Source: an uncultured Lachnospiraceae bacterium (lineage in GTDB: Bacteria > Bacillota > Clostridia > Lachnospirales > Lachnospiraceae). From it: DNA of 10,082 nucleotides. The stretch lies in assembly GCA_937950565.1 (NCBI GenBank), contig CALFCS010000132.1, positions 1 through 10,082 of the forward strand, in the 5' to 3' direction. Numbering within the stretch: position 1 is the stretch's first letter; each line of letters starts with the position of its first letter. Below the pieces are notes generated by a model. That model was given only the letters and a program-made list of their open reading frames with translations, did no database searches and was not told the origin of the DNA. The translations under genes and the position numbers were made by a program. Below are positions 1 through 6,506 of this stretch, one piece after another.

Positions 1-2
1 CG

Positions 3-125
3 AACACCCGCAAAATCGAAATCTTTTATAGCTTTGTCGGCAGAGTTGATACAGGTGACAAGCCTACCGAAAGTATCTCCTATTTCAGACAGATAGGAGC
101 CGACGTAAAGAGTTATGCTATCTAA
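3..125 (+). CDS. Large serine recombinase, C-terminal end (partial)
   Basis: The frame is open from the window edge to TAA at 123-125 and gives the last 40 residues of a protein. The segment begins NTRKIEIFYSFVGRVD and ends KSYAI. A run of the type RKIEIFYxFVG is typical of the extreme C-terminus of TnpX/TndX-like large serine recombinases of Firmicutes mobile elements (DUF4368-type tail). These enzymes integrate and excise an element through a serine-linked intermediate, and their gene commonly sits right beside the attachment site. That fits here: the stop lies 13 nt before a 13-bp inverted repeat. The gene converges on a second, truncated recombinase at 174-386, and the orientation shows that the two are separate genes. 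The catalytic domain is outside the window, so activity cannot be judged. Family assignment rests on a short segment. Confidence 0.65.
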   Translation, partial: NTRKIEIFYSFVGRVDTGDKPTESISYFRQIGADVKSYAI

Positions 126-138
126 CATACATCAAAAA

Positions 139-185
139 GAGGTAAGATAACACCCTCTGCAAAAAAGGTATCGTTATCTTACCTC
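139..185. repeat. 13-bp perfect inverted repeat at the junction, candidate attachment or recombinase-binding site
   Basis: GAGGTAAGATAAC at 139-151 is repeated exactly as its reverse complement at 173-185, with 21 nt between. The outer edge of the right arm coincides with the point where the recombinase fragment loses family-like sequence (after GYSGVDF). The outer edge of the left arm lies 13 nt past the stop of the other recombinase. Each outer end starts with GA, the crossover dinucleotide used by TnpX (Tn4451) and TndX (Tn5397), so recombinase binding is plausible. Alternative: read on the minus strand, the stem is followed by five T (138-134), so this could be an AT-rich intrinsic terminator. 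Both roles are possible. Confidence 0.5.
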
Positions 186-386
186 AACAAAATCCACCCC
201 GCTGTAGCCGTCGTCCACACGTTCCGAAACAACCCTGATATCTGTTTTGTCTTTCAGGAAATCTTTAATAAGCTCCCTCTGGTTGGAGATGCTGTTGCTC
301 TCCGCCCTGGAAGCGTCAGAAATGTCGCCATCCTCTTTAGAAAGCCTCACATAGATGGCGGCATTGTAGATATGTTTTTCTTTCAT
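174..386 (-). pseudogene. Large serine recombinase (probable prophage integrase), truncated after the first ~66 residues
   Basis: This is the N-terminus of a serine recombinase. YVRLS at residues 12-16 carries the conserved Arg14 and nucleophile Ser16. ESNSISNQRELI and DDGYSGVDF (about residues 58-66) are the usual following motifs of the resolvase domain in large serine integrases. A full member has roughly 450-560 residues; this frame stops at 70. After GVDF the family normally continues with a DRP/NRP-type motif, but here VEVR and a stop follow, read from the inverted repeat at 173-185. ATG at 386 is preferred, because AGGAGG at 394-399 lies 7 nt upstream; the in-frame TTG at 392 is too close to it. 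The gene follows the lysis module and terminator, where phage integrases often lie. Loss of the rest of the catalytic domain and all of the DNA-binding region makes it inactive. I infer insertion rather than decay, because the remaining coding sequence has no internal stop. Confidence 0.8.
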
Positions 387-464
387 ACGCAAACCTCCTG
401 CATTTTATTAAGGCGGATGCCCCAATAAAATCTCCGGCGGTCTGCACTTCTTAGCCCTGCAAAC

Positions 465-493
465 ACTATAACACACATCCCTTCAAATATCCA
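465..493 (-). promoter_or_regulatory. Weak candidate promoter for the truncated recombinase
   Basis: On the minus strand TATAGT (470-465) lies 17 nt downstream of TGGATA (493-488), a 4/6 match to the -35 consensus. It sits between the late terminator and the recombinase RBS, which is where an integrase promoter would be expected. The match is only fair and could be chance. Confidence 0.3.
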
Positions 494-500
494 GCGCTAA

Positions 501-532
501 AATAAAAAGGGCCGGGACTATTTCAGCCCGGC
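501..532 (-). terminator. Intrinsic terminator closing the late operon
   Basis: On the minus strand GCCGGG (532-527) pairs with CCCGGC (516-511) across a 10-nt loop and is followed by CCTTTTTATT. The stem is six GC pairs with a clear T-tract. The stop codon of the upstream small gene (518-520) lies in the loop. It would stop late transcription before the recombinase gene. Confidence 0.8.
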
Positions 533-769
533 AAGCATACGCTCAAACCTTTCCCCGAAACTGCCCCCGTTTTCAGAGAATGCCGTCTTCACCACCACAT
601 CCCCCACCCGGAAACAGTACGGGTTCTTCACCTTCCCGATAAAATCCTTTACCCGTTCCTCCACCGGAACCCCCTGCTCCACCGGAATTTCCCGGATATC
701 CACAAGGGCGTCCCGGTCAACAGTCCTTACATCCACACTTTTCAGCGCATCCATCTCCTTTACCGTCAT
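518..769 (-). CDS. Small DUF6870-like protein
   Basis: An 83-residue soluble protein. The segment from about residue 8 to 80 (VDVRTVDRDALVDI, then PVEERVKDFIGKVKNPYCF, then VGDVVVKTAFSENG) resembles the DUF6870 proteins that I recall from Clostridia mobile elements. That assignment is from memory and was not searched. The core pattern is VD-x-R-TVD--LVDI, PVEER, KNPYCF and a short valine-rich strand. No membrane segment, signal peptide or catalytic motif is visible, and the function is not known. ATG at 769 is preceded by purine-rich AGGAAAGGAAAGG and by a closer CAGG. It lies between the lysin and the integrase fragment, and its stop codon falls in the loop of the 501-532 terminator. It is therefore the last gene of the late transcript, or of its own short transcript after the hairpins at 797-887. 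It could be a regulator or an accessory gene; the sequence does not decide. Confidence 0.75.
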   Translation of the reverse strand: MTVKEMDALKSVDVRTVDRDALVDIREIPVEQGVPVEERVKDFIGKVKNPYCFRVGDVVVKTAFSENGGSFGERFERMLAGLK

Positions 770-796
770 AACCTGCTACCTTTCCTTTCCTGGATT

Positions 797-837
797 CATA
801 CCAACGGCATGGTATGTACCGCCGGGGAATCCCCGGC
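797..837. repeat. Two adjacent palindromes upstream of the DUF6870-like gene
   Basis: CATACCA (797-803) and TGGTATG (810-816) form a 7-bp inverted repeat with a 6-nt loop. Four bases further, GCCGGGGAATCCCCGGC (821-837) is a perfect 8-bp dyad around one base. In the 136-nt gap between the lysin and the small gene these could be paired RNA hairpins or operator-like sites. Neither is followed by a T-tract on either strand, so they are not ordinary intrinsic terminators. Confidence 0.45.
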
Positions 838-867
838 TGATGCGCTGTGGGACATATCCGTCCGCAC

Positions 868-887
868 AAAAAAAAGGCATCCCTGCC
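868..887 (-). terminator. Weak terminator-like hairpin after the lysin gene
   Basis: On the minus strand GGCA (887-884) pairs with TGCC (879-876) across a GGGA loop, followed by eight T (875-868). The stem is only 4 bp, extendable by two G-U pairs, so termination would be weak. Its placement 18 nt after the lysin stop and the strong T-tract make it worth recording. Confidence 0.4.
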
Positions 888-905
888 CCGTCTATGAAAA
901 CTCCC

Positions 906-2486
906 CTATAACCTTGTGGCAAAATCCAGCGAAATCCACCCGTTCCGCTCCCTCTGGTACGATTTCAGAAGCCCCCATTTCCCAGCTCCCCTGCCGTCTG
1001 CTTCCTCAACGATGGTGAACGTGCCGATGCCGGTAAACAGTCCGGTCTTTGCCTGATCCGTACCCGGTCCCCGGCGGATGTTCAGGTCAGGAATCCCTAC
1101 CTTCACCAGATAGGATGACTGCTCCGGCAGCCTGTCAAGGAACAGCACATACTCTTTCCCTGTTGTGATATACAGCCCGGATTTCAGCCTGTACCACTGC
1201 CCATCCGCACTGATCCCCGTTACCGTGTAAACACCGTTATACACCACCTGGTCTACGTTATCGCCCATACAGGGGGAAGTCCGCACATTCAGGCCATCCT
1301 TACCCTTGTAAAATACCTTCACAAAGCCTGCCAACGGCCTGACAGCCTGCCCCTGGCTGCCGGAGCCTGTGCCGCCTGCATTTCCATCCGTCCCGGTGAT
1401 GTTTTTCAGGATATTCAGAATCTTGGCCCCATACCCGGCTCCTGCCGCCCATCCTTTCCCCTGCGGGTTCTCCTGGATGCCAAGCCACTCCACATACGGG
1501 GCACAGCCCCTTGTGACGTACTTGAAGCGCGGGTCTATATTCCCATTCACCAGTTCCTCCGTGCAGGCATAGGCTTTTAAATGCTGTACCTGGCAGCGGA
1601 TTCCAAGCTGTGCCGTATCAAAGGACAGCCCTTTCATCCCGTTCTGCGTGACACCCATCCCGGCAAAATTATTCTGATCCAGGGTAACTGCCGACTGGGA
1701 AAAAACAAAGTTCCCCGTTTCCAGACAGGACTGCGCAAAAGCAATATCGCCCCTTACCCCTTCTGCCTCCCCTTCGGAAAGGTACAGCGGGATCATATCC
1801 AGCACCGGCTGCGCCGCCTGCGGGTTCTTCCTTTTGATATACTCCTGCATCTGCTCCACGGTTGCCACAGCCTTCCCCATAATCGCCGTACAGCCGGAAG
1901 CGTCCCCGGCAGAACCGCTTCCTGCACCGCCGTCCATAGCTGCCTTGATATCCTTGCGGAACTGCGCCATGGCCAGCCCAAACTTATCCCATATATGCTC
2001 CACATCCCCGTGGTTACTGGCAATCCCCCTCCTGCACCCCTCGGAATGGGAAATGATCACCCCGTCCGCCAGAGGGTCCAGCTTATACATCCGGCAAAGA
2101 TACGCAAACAGCTCCACCGCATATTTATAAGTGGCAAGCACATGGCTCTCCGTATTTCTTCCATCCCTGGTCTCCGTCCATCTTGCACCGCCCGTATACC
2201 GGATCGTGGCAGGCTCCGTCATCTCCACGCCTATATGCGTCCCGTTCCCACCGCCTCCGCAGTGCCATCCCCTGTGGTCCCACGGCAAGAGCTGGTACAC
2301 ATCCCCTCCCGGCTCAATGATGGCATGGACACAGGCCTGCGCATCCGCCCTGTCCCAGTTATTGATAAAAGCGGATGCCTTTGGCTGCGGACACCCCACG
2401 GAATGGATCATCAGCCCCTTTACCGTGATCTTTCTTCCTGTCTTAAAACATCCCGATTTCGTAAGGTAATTCTGGATCAGCTTCAT
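906..2486 (-). CDS. Phage endolysin: amidase + glucosaminidase + two SH3-like domains
   Basis: A 526-residue peptidoglycan hydrolase that would degrade the wall at lysis once the holin acts. Domain 1 (about residues 20-180) is an amidase_2-type N-acetylmuramoyl-L-alanine amidase: GLMIHSVG gives His28, SHSEG gives His147, and NHGDVEHIW gives a likely third zinc ligand near 160-161. Domain 2 (about 205-360) is a glucosaminidase: AQSCLETGNF carries the probable catalytic Glu256, followed by NNFAGMGV and a typical AQLGIRCQVQHLKAYA helix. Gly/Ser-rich stretches separate the domains (186-197 and 365-378). Two SH3b-like wall-binding domains follow (about 387-450 and 458-526), with GLNVRTSP and DLNIRRGPG signatures. 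There is no signal peptide, so export depends on the holin. ATG at 2486 is chosen because GAGGG lies 9 nt upstream; a longer frame to 2558 only translates the terminator hairpin. A cell-wall autolysin is less likely, given the holin neighbour. Confidence 0.92.
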   Translation of the reverse strand: MKLIQNYLTKSGCFKTGRKITVKGLMIHSVGCPQPKASAFINNWDRADAQACVHAIIEPGGDVYQLLPWDHRGWHCGGGGNGTHIGVEMTEPATIRYTGGARWTETRDGRNTESHVLATYKYAVELFAYLCRMYKLDPLADGVIISHSEGCRRGIASNHGDVEHIWDKFGLAMAQFRKDIKAAMDGGAGSGSAGDASGCTAIMGKAVATVEQMQEYIKRKNPQAAQPVLDMIPLYLSEGEAEGVRGDIAFAQSCLETGNFVFSQSAVTLDQNNFAGMGVTQNGMKGLSFDTAQLGIRCQVQHLKAYACTEELVNGNIDPRFKYVTRGCAPYVEWLGIQENPQGKGWAAGAGYGAKILNILKNITGTDGNAGGTGSGSQGQAVRPLAGFVKVFYKGKDGLNVRTSPCMGDNVDQVVYNGVYTVTGISADGQWYRLKSGLYITTGKEYVLFLDRLPEQSSYLVKVGIPDLNIRRGPGTDQAKTGLFTGIGTFTIVEEADGRGAGKWGLLKSYQRERNGWISLDFATRL

Positions 2487-2549
2487 ATCACATCGCCCTC
2501 TCTTTCTTTTTCTGCATAAAAAAAGGCACCCGCTTTTATTGCCGATGCC
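2487..2549 (-). terminator. Terminator-like hairpin and purine-rich leader before the lysin
   Basis: On the minus strand GGCATC (2549-2544) pairs with GGTGCC (2530-2525), six pairs with one G-U, followed by seven T (2524-2518). Exactly 31 nt separate the T-tract from the lysin ATG. The leader contains AGAAAAAGAAAGAGAGGGC, which includes the RBS. The arrangement matches that before the holin in order and length. It may end most transcripts from upstream or act as an attenuator. Confidence 0.6.
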
Positions 2550-2593
2550 ACACATCAAATTTTCCCTGTTTCCCTTTTGTATTCCAAAATTTC

Positions 2594-2998
2594 CTACTGT
2601 TCCTTCTCTTCCCGTAACTGCTCCAACACCGCTTTCAGCTTCTCCGGCACCGGAAGCCCGATACGGGAAGCATTCTCCAGAATGGAAATCCCCTCATTGG
2701 ACAGGTAAAAGAAGATCACCGCTGTCCGCAAAGCACTCCCGGCGTGGATGATATGCCGGTCAACAATATGGCCAACCGCCACCAGACAGAAAATGGCCAC
2801 CTTTTTAAAAATCCCCTTGAACCCCGCCTCACTGGACAGCTTCTTCTCCACTGCCGCCGCCATCAGCCCGGTCAGGTAATCCACTGCCACAAATGCGATC
2901 AGCGCATACAAAAAGCCGTCAAACCCTCCCAGCGCCCAGCCCAGGTATCCGCCCATGGCCGCAAACCCGCACTCTATCACGTTTACAAACTCCTTCAT
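2594..2998 (-). CDS. Phage holin (phage_holin_4 / cph1-type)
   Basis: A 134-residue membrane protein that would form the lesions letting the lysin reach the wall. Hydrophobic segments are visible at about 10-24, 28-49, 67-80 and 88-104. VDYLTGL at 39-45, the Lys-rich GFKGIFKK at 59-66 and NEGISILEN at 101-109 are typical of the cph1-type toxin-secretion/phage-lysis holin family. The tail from about 118 is charged and probably cytoplasmic. Length fits the family, which is commonly around 130-145 residues. ATG at 2998 is preferred because GAGGG lies 8 nt upstream. The longer frame to 3061 would add a basic stretch read from the hairpin at 3030-3059, so it is unlikely. It lies directly before the lysin, the standard lysis-module order. 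The preceding hairpin suggests that its expression is set apart from that of the tail genes. Confidence 0.92.
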   Translation of the reverse strand: MKEFVNVIECGFAAMGGYLGWALGGFDGFLYALIAFVAVDYLTGLMAAAVEKKLSSEAGFKGIFKKVAIFCLVAVGHIVDRHIIHAGSALRTAVIFFYLSNEGISILENASRIGLPVPEKLKAVLEQLREEKEQ

Positions 2999-3059
2999 GT
3001 CAAAAGCCCTCACTTTCTTTTTTCTATGGAAAAAGCGGCCTGCCCCGAAAAGCCGCCGC
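2999..3059 (-). terminator. Terminator-like hairpin and purine-rich leader before the holin
   Basis: On the minus strand GCGGC (3059-3055) pairs with GCCGC (3039-3035) and is followed by five T (3034-3030). From there to the holin ATG is exactly 31 nt, containing AGAAAAAAGAAAGTGAGGGC with the RBS. It lies 35 nt after the stop of the upstream tail gene, so it may end the structural transcript. Length and motif order match the leader of the lysin gene. Confidence 0.6.
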
Positions 3060-3093
3060 ACTGCCCCCTTTACTCATCCTATTTTTCATTTTC

Positions 3094-4500
3094 TCATACC
3101 CCTGCGTTCTCCGCCTCCGTCAGCGTATAGGTGATCTTCATGGTCTTGTTGGCATCCTTCACCACCGCAGAGGAAAGATTGTTTATGGTGGCAAGGTACG
3201 GCATCAGCAGGTACATATGCCGGTACTCATTCCCGTAACTGCCTCCCCATCCCAAAAGGAACTGCTTATACTGGAACAGGGGCGTCGCCGCACTGCCCAG
3301 CCTTGCGCTCCCCTGTGTATGGATGACCGTATCATCCACCGTCACCTGGAAATCTCCGCCCACGATCAAGTCACCCACCAGCGTCAGGTACAGCTCACAG
3401 GTCCCTGATGGACACAAAGGCTTCATCCCGGACGTAAACCCGAACCCAACCAACGACACGTCCGCCGTGTTCGCTGTGTTGATCTTATAGATTCCCTTTT
3501 TGTCATAAGCAGGCACATACAGATACCCATTCCGCATACAGCACCGGCACTTCCGCTCCGGGTAGCTCCCGGTCATGTCCCGGCTCCCAACCGCCATCAG
3601 CTTTGCATTGGAAAGCGTCCACTCCCCCTCCGTGACGGAATAATCCCCTTTGGAAATCTTCACCCAAAGCATCTTCGCATTCCCGGAAGAATTGGCTTCA
3701 TTGGAAAACCCGTACCAGTACCCGTCCTGCCCGTCCAGGAACTCCCCGTACTTCGTATAGCTCCCGTAAAATTTGAAGGTCTGCGTTGCGGCCGCATGGT
3801 CTTCCAGCACCGTGTATGTGCTGTCATCCAGCTTCTCATTCAGCCCGATGCTGAAAACCGGGATGCGCACCTTCCGCACCCTCACGCTGGAATCCTCAAA
3901 GGTGACGGAATACAAAAGGTCCTTCTCAAAATCCACTTCCACCGCCTCAAACAGCACCGCCTGTTTTGCGTTCCCCAGGTCCCCGATATCCAGCTTCTTA
4001 ATCTGCAAAAAGGTACTGGCGTCCCCCACAAGGCTCCCGTACCCGTTCTGCCCGCCCTGCGCACTGGTCAGCGCCACTGCCGCAACCGTGCCGTTTCCCT
4101 GGCTCGGCGTAAACTCCCACACAAACTTATACCCGTTTTCCAAAGCCTTGCTCTCCGTCTGGTTCAGGCTCCCCCTGGCGGCGTTGGCCGTAGTATTTAC
4201 ATTGTTGGAAGCATAAGCCACCGGCAGGTTATCCGACATCTCATAGATATGCCCCGCATTCTCTTCCAGCGTCTTAGGGAACAGCAGGATGCCCCCTATC
4301 ATGTTCGGGCAGACCGGCAGCATGGTCCCGTTCCAGGGCATCACGTCCGCCAGCTCTTCCTCCGAATAGAACACACCCATAGGGTTCATCCCCAGGATAT
4401 TGTTCACCGCCTCCGTCACCATATTTTCCTCCGTGACCGTCTCCACTTCCCCAGTGGCTTCATCCGTCAGTTCCAAGACCATTGTCCCTTTCAGCTTCAT
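3094..4500 (-). CDS. Presumptive phage tail-tip or fibre protein, function unknown
   Basis: A 468-residue protein without signal peptide or membrane segment. It has a short strand-rich N-terminus (about 1-40, including VTEAVNNILGMNP), a middle rich in Asn, Gly, Thr and Ser, and a C-terminal half rich in Gly, Tyr and Trp. The stretch NGYLYVPAYDKKGIYKIN at about 324-341 looks like a beta-propeller blade. It ends with YLATINNLSSAVVKDANKTM and then KITYTLTEA, a closing sequence I associate with Firmicutes prophage structural proteins. KCRCC at 317-321 is an unusual cysteine cluster. ATG at 4500 is preferred, with AAGGAG 9 nt upstream; it begins 16 nt after the stop of the hub gene, so the two are probably translated from one transcript. 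Position between hub and holin is where receptor-binding proteins usually lie. The role is inferred from position and composition, not from a recognised domain. Confidence 0.8.
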   Translation of the reverse strand: MKLKGTMVLELTDEATGEVETVTEENMVTEAVNNILGMNPMGVFYSEEELADVMPWNGTMLPVCPNMIGGILLFPKTLEENAGHIYEMSDNLPVAYASNNVNTTANAARGSLNQTESKALENGYKFVWEFTPSQGNGTVAAVALTSAQGGQNGYGSLVGDASTFLQIKKLDIGDLGNAKQAVLFEAVEVDFEKDLLYSVTFEDSSVRVRKVRIPVFSIGLNEKLDDSTYTVLEDHAAATQTFKFYGSYTKYGEFLDGQDGYWYGFSNEANSSGNAKMLWVKISKGDYSVTEGEWTLSNAKLMAVGSRDMTGSYPERKCRCCMRNGYLYVPAYDKKGIYKINTANTADVSLVGFGFTSGMKPLCPSGTCELYLTLVGDLIVGGDFQVTVDDTVIHTQGSARLGSAATPLFQYKQFLLGWGGSYGNEYRHMYLLMPYLATINNLSSAVVKDANKTMKITYTLTEAENAGV

Positions 4501-4516
4501 ACACGCCAGCTCCTTC

Positions 4517-6442
4517 CTATCCGATCTCAAAAGGCTTTCCAAACGCCCCAATCAATGCCCTGCCGATGCTGTCAGAATAACTCTTCTGCACCAGTTCCAT
4601 AGTCTCAACCCCTATCCCTCCGGCAAAGGGCTTCATATGCAGGCCGCCGCCAAAGGCAATCCGGGAGATATCTTCCTCTATTGTGATCGTGCCGTCCCAG
4701 GCGGCCGCAGCAGCCATGGCCTGGCCACTGACGGAAGCAATGCACCCGCCGGTCTCGATCTCCCCCGTGCCGTTTCCCATCCGCAGATATACGTTGAACG
4801 TATTTGTGATGTTCGGCACAAGGTTGTCAATAGGATAATACAGGGAGAGGATGTGTTTCCCGCTCCCCCAGGTCTCCACTGGATGTTGGGCCAGGATTTC
4901 CGAATCGTTAAACTCATAGGTGACATACGCTACGGCTTTCCCGTCCTCCGTCCATGTGACCGGAAGCTCCACCTCCACAGTGATGCCTTCCGTACTGCCC
5001 CCGGTATCCCCGGTTCCGCCGCCATCTCCGGCACTGCCCCCGCTGTCCCCATTTCCGTTCGTTTCTCCACCGGTTCCCGGCCCGGTATTCTCCCCATCTT
5101 CCCCGCTTCCTGTATCCGCCCCCGCAGCCGGAAACGGGACCACGATGCTCCCCGATGCACTGGCAGACCGCCTCTCCTGCACCGCGCTCACGTCCACAAC
5201 TGCCTGCCCGAAAAACTGCACATGGGTCTCTTCCTTCGCCGCAAACTCAATGCTGATGATCCGCACATTACTCTCTGCAACCGTATAGGCAGAGGCATTG
5301 GTAAACGTATGGATGCCAATCTTCCCGGACTCAATCTGGTTCAGAAGCCCGGAGATGTTCTTATCATTCTTAGACTTCGCCTGCGCCAGCCTGGGATTCT
5401 TCCCCACGCATTTCAGGCTCTGCTTCCCTCCGATCCTGCACTGGAAGGATGTGATGCAGGCCACCTGCTCCCCATCCGCCTGCCCTCCCGAAAAGGTCAG
5501 CACGTCCCCCAGGTCCAGTGCCGGGTTCCCTATGGTGCTGGAATCAAAGGGCACATACTTCACCACAGACAGGCCATGCAGGATATTTTCACAAAGCTGC
5601 CTCCTGGTCTCTTCCAGGCCAAACTGCAGAAGCGGGTTCACACCTAAATTCATAGTCAGCCCATCGTCTGGTTCCAGCGCATAATACTCCGCCGTCTGCG
5701 TCCGCAGGTTCGTGGAGCTGACCGCCGTGTACCTTGTGATGAAATCAGAGAAACTGCTGGAAAACCTGTGCCTGCCCTGCACCTCCATCACCGGCGACCT
5801 GCCGTACTTCCGCAGTTCCAGCCTGCCCGCCCGGTTGATGCAGAAAAAGCCGCCCAGCACCTGCCCCACAAAGTACAGCACGTCCCGATACGTCTCAATG
5901 TCATTCTCCGGGTAAATGGAAAGCAGCTCCCTCCCGTTGGGCATGGCCTCGATCTCCGCCTGCGTGTTCTCCATCTCCACGCCGCACGCCTTACAGCACA
6001 GTTCCAGGAAAGCCCATGCATTTCCCACAGACTCAAACCCATTGAAGCTCTTCTCAAACCGGAGCATACGGTCATAGGCTTTCAGTTCCAGGCAGTGCGC
6101 CGTGCGGTTCGCCTCGCTGACCTCAAAAATGCCCATGGGCACTTCCTCATAGCTCCCGCCCGCAACCTGCAGATGGTAGGACAGTTCCACCTGCGCACCT
6201 TCCAGCGTATACCGGTCAATCTGCGAAAACAGCGTGATGCCCATTTCCGCCGCATACACCGTCCCCAGCTCAATCTCCGTACTCCCGCAGCACTGGGCTG
6301 AAATATAGCCGCTCCCTTTCACGATATCCTCATACCCAAACGGATACACCGCGCCGCCCTTTGTGGTAATCCTCCCCGTCCAATAATACCTCCGGGTATT
6401 TTCCTGCACCGCCCGCAGGAACGCCTCGCTCACCGGATACAT
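4517..6442 (-). CDS. Phage tail hub / tail-associated protein with Gly-rich linker
   Basis: A 641-residue structural protein, probably the central hub or spike at the tail tip (Tal/gp44-like position). About residues 1-240 carry motifs often seen in Firmicutes hub proteins: SGYISAQCCGSTEIELG, then PMGIFEVSEANRT and LELKAYDRML, followed by IYPENDIETYRDVLYFVGQVLGGFFCINRAGRLELR read in pieces around 176-211. Residues about 255-350 look like the second hub domain, with LDLGDVLTFSGG at 309-320. From about 441 to 486 there is a low-complexity linker made almost wholly of Gly, Asp, Thr, Ser, Asn and Glu. The C-terminal 155 residues are strand-rich, with Ala- and Gly-rich patches. ATG at 6442 is chosen, with GGAAAGGGGTG just upstream; the longer frame to 6508 runs toward a terminator. 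The cargo cassette separates this gene from the preceding tail gene. No peptidase motif was identified. Confidence 0.85.
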   Translation of the reverse strand: MYPVSEAFLRAVQENTRRYYWTGRITTKGGAVYPFGYEDIVKGSGYISAQCCGSTEIELGTVYAAEMGITLFSQIDRYTLEGAQVELSYHLQVAGGSYEEVPMGIFEVSEANRTAHCLELKAYDRMLRFEKSFNGFESVGNAWAFLELCCKACGVEMENTQAEIEAMPNGRELLSIYPENDIETYRDVLYFVGQVLGGFFCINRAGRLELRKYGRSPVMEVQGRHRFSSSFSDFITRYTAVSSTNLRTQTAEYYALEPDDGLTMNLGVNPLLQFGLEETRRQLCENILHGLSVVKYVPFDSSTIGNPALDLGDVLTFSGGQADGEQVACITSFQCRIGGKQSLKCVGKNPRLAQAKSKNDKNISGLLNQIESGKIGIHTFTNASAYTVAESNVRIISIEFAAKEETHVQFFGQAVVDVSAVQERRSASASGSIVVPFPAAGADTGSGEDGENTGPGTGGETNGNGDSGGSAGDGGGTGDTGGSTEGITVEVELPVTWTEDGKAVAYVTYEFNDSEILAQHPVETWGSGKHILSLYYPIDNLVPNITNTFNVYLRMGNGTGEIETGGCIASVSGQAMAAAAAWDGTITIEEDISRIAFGGGLHMKPFAGGIGVETMELVQKSYSDSIGRALIGAFGKPFEIG

Positions 6443-6506
6443 GAAAACACCCCTTTCCACACCTACAGGACCTGCCACCGGCAGCTCCCTCCGGATGCAT
6501 GGCAGC

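Larger units (their letters stand above)
1..185. mobile_element. Terminus of a second integrated element inserted in the prophage recombinase
   Basis: Sequence left of about 185 appears to be the end of an element distinct from the prophage. It holds the 3' end of a plus-strand large serine recombinase (3-125) and the 13-bp inverted repeat 139-151 / 173-185. At 185/186 it meets the interior of another recombinase gene, whose reading frame departs from the family pattern exactly there. The rest of this element lies outside the window, so its nature (conjugative transposon, mobilisable element or another prophage) is unknown. The exact boundary is inferred from the break in protein similarity and could be off by several bases. 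Confidence 0.5.

Noticed and set aside
1..392. One recombinase gene split by a frameshift or simple inversion
   Set aside because: The two pieces face each other on opposite strands, and a C-terminal tail next to an N-terminal 70 residues leaves no room for the missing middle. Two genes and an insertion explain it better, although a large inversion cannot be fully excluded.
2487..2558. Longer N-termini for the lysin (to 2558), holin (to 3061), tail-tip protein (to 4551) and hub (to 6508)
   Set aside because: The extra residues translate hairpins, leaders or the end of the upstream gene, while good RBS sites lie in front of the shorter starts.
3094..6442. Diversity-generating retroelement target in the tail-tip or hub gene
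   Set aside because: No reverse transcriptase, template repeat or near-identical variable repeat was seen in the window.
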